DNA of 8,244 nucleotides from an uncultured Alistipes sp. (GTDB lineage Bacteria > Bacteroidota > Bacteroidia > Bacteroidales > Rikenellaceae), in contig CATKXN010000124.1 in NCBI GenBank assembly GCA_949840605.1, positions 1 through 8,244 on the forward strand, given 5' to 3'. This document shows, one piece after another, positions 5,110 to 8,244 of this stretch (position 1 is its first letter; each line of letters opens with the position of its first letter). The translations under genes were made by a program, and so were the position numbers. The notes below the pieces were generated by a model that saw only the letters and a program-made list of their open reading frames with translations, was not told the DNA's origin and did no database searches.

Positions 5110-6966
5110 TCAGTCTGTCGTGATCCGGCGGAGCCATTCCCGCCGGGTGGTCTTTCCGTCGGCCGTTATTTCGCGTCCTGCGAGCGAACTCCAGAGACGT
5201 GCCGTGGGTTCGTCGAGCGGACGGTCGAGTCCGGCCTCCCATGCGGGGAAATAACCCCGCAGCGCCAGCCGCTGCACGGCGGCGTAATCGGGATCGCCGG
5301 GTCGCAGGTCCCGCAGGTAGACCAGCACCGCCCCGTGGCGGAGAAGGCGTTCCTGCAGCGTCTCGACGTCGATTTCGCGGACGTTCCGGCGGCTGTCGGC
5401 CGCCAGTGCGGCCGCCGTTCCGGCGGCTTCGCCCAGGGCCATCCAGCAGGGCTCCATGCGCAGGGTCGAGAACCCGACGTGGCTGCCCGAGACGGCTGTC
5501 GGGAAGAGCAGGTTTTCGATCCGCCGGGGAACCATCACACCGTAGGGAACCGTGTAGACCGCCGTGGGGTGGCTGAAAAAGCCGTCGAGGTGTATGCGTC
5601 CCGGCTCGCGTTTGCGCACGGCGTGCGAGTCGAGGGCGTAGTGGCTTGCGGTGACCGAACTGCGGTGGAGGGGCGGACGCTTCCCTTCGGCTTCGGGCAG
5701 CGCGTCCTGGGCGGTGAAGAAATAGCAGCCTTCCAGCCGCCGGCCTTCGCGGACGTAGACCTGGCGCGGGAATCCGCCGTTGTCGCGGTATTCGTCGGCG
5801 GCGAGGCCCCACCGGAGACAGGCCTCGCGGAAGTGCGCGGGCAGCGCCTCGTCGTGCTGGGCGAACCACAGCAGGCCCAGCGTATAGTCGCGCAGGCGTT
5901 CTGCGAATCGGTCGCGCCACGCCCAGCCGGCCGTCGGCCACGGCCAGTTCTCTTCCGGAAGATCGGTCGATATAAGGGCCAGGTGCTGGTTGTTGGCGTC
6001 CATTTTGGCGTTCGGCAGGCGGGTCATGCTCGTCACCTTGGCCATGCCCCAGACGTCGCCGGGGGCCGAGGTACGCTCTCCGGCTTCGATGCGCCGGCGG
6101 TTCCGGGCGACCGACGCCGAATCCGCGCTGCGGTAACGGGCGTCCGTGTTGCGTCCGTCCAACACGTCGCCGACCAGCGAGACGTACTCCGCGCGGTCGT
6201 AGTTCGCGGGCCGGGGGATCGCCAGCCGGTTCTGCGGATCGTCCGTCAGGCAGAGCCGGTAATTGTAGGACTGGATCGCGTCGTCGCCTTCGTAGGTCGT
6301 GCCTTCGGCGTCGGGGCCGTGCTTCCACCAGCGGTAGATCTTTCCGGCGCAGGGTTCGCCGTATTCGGCGGCCCCTTCGCGTCCGGTCCGGAACGGTACT
6401 CCGGCGGCGGCGCTCAGATCGCCTTCGTAGGTCGCGTCGATGAACAGGACGCCGCGGTAACGCTCCTCGCGGCCCGTCGTGCGGTCGAGAATGCGGATCG
6501 AGACGATCCGGTCGCCCCGCATCGCGACGTAGCGCGCTTTGGCGTCGAACTGGCGGCCGGTCAGGACCGTAATCCGTCCGGGGCCGGCCTCGGCGAGCAT
6601 CCGCCCGAAGGTCTCCGCCGCCACCGACGGTTCGAAATGGTATCCGTCGCTGCAGTCGCGCACCTGCGGGGAGTCCGCACCGTATTTTTCGGTGTAAAGG
6701 GCTTTGTTCAGCGCCGCGAAACGGGCGAACAGCCCGGCCGTGGCGCCCCGCGTAGCGATGTCCGTGGCCCCCAGTCCGTTGACCGGGAGTCCGCCGATGC
6801 GGTCCGAGCGTTCCAGGATGACGCAGCTTTTTCCCTCGCGAGCGGCGGCGATGGCGGCGGTGATCCCCGCAGGGGTTCCGCCCACGATCACCACGTCGTA
6901 GGTGTGCGTGCGGGCCTGGGCGCACAGGGCCAGCAGGAGGAAGAGGATGTGCGGCAGGAGTTTCAC
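5110..6966 (-). CDS. Exported FAD-dependent oxidoreductase (FAD_oxidored type, function unknown)
   Basis: I place the start at the GTG at 6966-6964, giving 618 residues. It overlaps the GH2 stop (GTGA) and begins directly with a signal peptide (MKLLPHILFLLLALCAQA). The frame stays open further upstream, but that part reads through GH2 in the wrong phase. The mature protein starts with a Rossmann dinucleotide-binding fold, YDVVIVGGTPAGITAA (23-38) with Glu52 (VILE) expected to hold the FAD ribose. Family blocks follow: LFIDATYEGDLSAAAGV (174-190), QSYNYRLCLTDDPQNRL (232-248), YRDNGGFPRQVYVREGRR (393-410), ENLLFPTAVSGSHVGFSTLR (484-503) and MALGEAAGTAAALAA (509-523). Residues about 555-618 form an extra tail that resembles one S-layer-homology repeat. 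Relatives in gut Bacteroidota are often annotated as 'xanthan lyase', which the fold does not support. The substrate is unknown; oxidation of a sugar or glycan hydroxyl is a guess from the neighbours. Confidence 0.9.
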   Translation of the reverse strand: MKLLPHILFLLLALCAQARTHTYDVVIVGGTPAGITAAIAAAREGKSCVILERSDRIGGLPVNGLGATDIATRGATAGLFARFAALNKALYTEKYGADSPQVRDCSDGYHFEPSVAAETFGRMLAEAGPGRITVLTGRQFDAKARYVAMRGDRIVSIRILDRTTGREERYRGVLFIDATYEGDLSAAAGVPFRTGREGAAEYGEPCAGKIYRWWKHGPDAEGTTYEGDDAIQSYNYRLCLTDDPQNRLAIPRPANYDRAEYVSLVGDVLDGRNTDARYRSADSASVARNRRRIEAGERTSAPGDVWGMAKVTSMTRLPNAKMDANNQHLALISTDLPEENWPWPTAGWAWRDRFAERLRDYTLGLLWFAQHDEALPAHFREACLRWGLAADEYRDNGGFPRQVYVREGRRLEGCYFFTAQDALPEAEGKRPPLHRSSVTASHYALDSHAVRKREPGRIHLDGFFSHPTAVYTVPYGVMVPRRIENLLFPTAVSGSHVGFSTLRMEPCWMALGEAAGTAAALAADSRRNVREIDVETLQERLLRHGAVLVYLRDLRPGDPDYAAVQRLALRGYFPAWEAGLDRPLDEPTARLWSSLAGREITADGKTTRREWLRRITTD

Positions 6967-8244
6967 GGACGCTGGATTTTGACTTTGAATTCGCGCGTGT
7001 CGAGGTTGAAGCCCCGTACGACGAGCGTATATGCCTCTCCGGGGAGTTTGTCGAGCGCCGTTTCGATGCGCACCGTCCGGCTTTCGCCCGGCATCAGGCA
7101 GAGGAAGTTGTCGGTGTAGAACGAGGGCCGCACGGGTTTGCGCCGTTCGTCGAGCCACTGTACCTGCGTGAAGAAAGCCACCGTGCGGCCGGTGTTTTTC
7201 AGCCGGAGGTCGATGTAGTGGCATCCGTCCTTCACCGAGGTTTCGTACGACGCGGTGACGCGGGTCCGGGCCAGATCGCCGAGCGACTGGAAGCCAGCCG
7301 TCGCCGGGCCGGTGAGCGTGTTGGCGCCCTTGTATTCGTTGTCCGAACGCCAGTAGAAGTTGCTGCCCGCCTGCCTGCCGCGCTCGTCGAAGAGTTTCAG
7401 CTTGATGAACTGCACCGGGGTCTTCGACGCCGAGAAGTTCAGCGTCAGCACGTCGTTCGCAACGCCGTCTTCCGGAAGATCGACCGTCGCCGACTGCGAG
7501 TCGATGCGCCGCATGTCGAGGTCGTAGACATCGGCCGTAATCCGGTAGCCGCGGTATGCGCGGTAGTGGTCGTTGACCACCGATACCGTGTTTTTCAGGT
7601 AGTCGAACTGCGGGTGGAGGGGTTCGCAGGCGTTCTGCGCGGCGTAGAGCGCCGCGGTGGGTTCGAGCGACCAGTCCCACATGCGTCCGGCGACCTGGCG
7701 CACGGCCGAATTGTGGTACCAGTAGAGGAATCCCGACGTGTAGCGGTCGCCGTAGCCGAATTTGTTGTAGTTCCAGACCTCCCAGATGCTCTTGTAGTTC
7801 ATGGCGCCGAGGAACTGCGCCTTTTCGGCGAACTCCTCGATGCTCTGCGAGGGTCCGTATTCGTTGGTCATGTCGGTGTAGAGCGTCGACATGAGGTGGA
7901 AGCCGTTTCCGTCGGAATAGTCCCAGACCGCCTTGTTGATGGGCCACAGGTCCTTTTCGTCCATCATTTCGCGCAGACACTCGACCGTCGGCAGGCACGG
8001 GGCGCCGTATTCGGGATTGAACCCGTTGACGCGGCTGCCGCGCGGCGAGGCCTTGTCCTCGTAGTGGCTCATGATGTTGACCTGCTTGTAGGGGCTGCCG
8101 TCGTGGATGCCGCCGCACTCCGACTGCATCTGATAGCCGCGCGTGCCGTCGAGCTTCTCGAGCAGCTGTTTCATCTGCGGCATTTCGGTGCTCTCGTTCG
8201 AGGAGACGTAGTAGGCCAGCGACGGGTGGTTGCGGATGCGCTTC
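6963..8244 (-). CDS. Glycoside hydrolase family 2, exo-glucosaminidase/mannosidase-like, C-terminal part (cut by the right edge)
   Basis: The visible 426 residues are the end of a large GH2 enzyme. The frame is open through position 8244, and the methionine at 8183 lies inside the catalytic domain, so it is not the start. The segment opens with RIRNHPSLAYYVSSNEST, the family-2 block whose Glu (residue 17 of the fragment) is the expected acid/base. FNPEYGAPCLPTVE (75-88) holds the likely nucleophile Glu78. Residues about 150-215 (GFLYWYHNSA, WDWSLEPTAALYAAQNACEP) close the barrel. They are followed by an immunoglobulin-like domain (about 218-300, ending NFYWRS) and a terminal beta-domain with PSFYTDNFLCLMPGESRTV (373-391). 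This arrangement is that of CsxA-like exo-beta-glucosaminidases and beta-mannosidases, not LacZ. Members in such loci also act on other beta-linked sugars, so specificity is open. The stop overlaps the start of the oxidoreductase by 4 bp, suggesting coupled translation. Confidence 0.9.
   Translation of the reverse strand, partial: KRIRNHPSLAYYVSSNESTEMPQMKQLLEKLDGTRGYQMQSECGGIHDGSPYKQVNIMSHYEDKASPRGSRVNGFNPEYGAPCLPTVECLREMMDEKDLWPINKAVWDYSDGNGFHLMSTLYTDMTNEYGPSQSIEEFAEKAQFLGAMNYKSIWEVWNYNKFGYGDRYTSGFLYWYHNSAVRQVAGRMWDWSLEPTAALYAAQNACEPLHPQFDYLKNTVSVVNDHYRAYRGYRITADVYDLDMRRIDSQSATVDLPEDGVANDVLTLNFSASKTPVQFIKLKLFDERGRQAGSNFYWRSDNEYKGANTLTGPATAGFQSLGDLARTRVTASYETSVKDGCHYIDLRLKNTGRTVAFFTQVQWLDERRKPVRPSFYTDNFLCLMPGESRTVRIETALDKLPGEAYTLVVRGFNLDTREFKVKIQRP

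Noticed and set aside
3687..5123. A 478-codon plus-strand frame opposite GH43
   Set aside because: It has no domain signature; it is a mirror of the GH43 coding sequence.
5090..6925. A 611-codon minus-strand frame overlapping the oxidoreductase in another phase
   Set aside because: Its translation is Arg/Pro/Gly-rich low-complexity sequence typical of an out-of-phase reading of G+C-rich codons, and the overlapping oxidoreductase frame matches a real family.
5107..7119. A 670-codon open frame on the plus strand, opposite the FAD oxidoreductase
   Set aside because: It lacks any recognisable domain and is antisense to a gene with clear family motifs throughout. Long antisense frames are expected in G+C-rich coding DNA.
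5110..8118. A single 1002-residue fusion protein
   Set aside because: The part upstream of 6966 is an out-of-phase reading of the GH2 gene, and a signal peptide begins exactly at the GTG at 6966.
1..8244. CRISPR array, tRNA/rRNA genes, insertion sequence or phage genes
   Set aside because: No regularly spaced repeats, tRNA-like or rRNA-like segments, transposase motifs or terminal inverted repeats were seen; nearly the whole window is occupied by intact PUL genes.

Overview
The window comes from a G+C-rich member of the Bacteroidota. Evidence for this is a SusC-type TonB-dependent receptor with a carboxypeptidase-like N-terminal domain, a BACON domain on a lipoprotein glycosidase, A-rich pre-start regions without a clear Shine-Dalgarno sequence, and a dense run of secreted carbohydrate enzymes. 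The base composition and protein style resemble Alistipes or a relative. That is an inference from composition and not a proven assignment.

The whole window is one piece of a polysaccharide utilization locus (PUL), and every supported gene is on the minus strand, so transcription runs from right to left. In that order the genes are: the C-terminal part of a glycoside hydrolase family 2 enzyme (cut by the right edge); a secreted FAD-dependent oxidoreductase that starts inside the stop codon of the GH2 gene; a BACON-GH43 lipoprotein; a GH105 unsaturated-uronyl hydrolase with an ordinary signal peptide; a second, paralogous GH105 made as a lipoprotein; a 159-bp spacer holding several hairpins; and the N-terminal 321 residues of a SusC-like outer-membrane transporter (cut by the left edge). 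The five enzyme genes are separated by -4, 16, 48 and 13 bp and look like a single transcript. I found no Bacteroidota-type promoter (TTTG / TAnnTTTG) in the gaps on the coding strand. The only sizeable gap is the one before susC.

Functionally, the SusC protein (with a SusD expected beyond the left edge) would import oligosaccharides. The two GH105 enzymes would remove 4,5-unsaturated uronic acids left by a polysaccharide lyase. GH43 would remove arabinose-, xylose- or galactose-type residues, and GH2 a beta-linked sugar. The likely substrate is therefore a uronic-acid-containing branched glycan such as rhamnogalacturonan or arabinogalactan. No lyase, SusD or regulator lies inside the window, so this remains open. 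The least understood component is the exported FAD oxidoreductase, which is tightly coupled to the GH2 gene and carries a C-terminal tail resembling an S-layer-homology repeat. It and the nested hairpins in front of susC are the parts most worth a second look.
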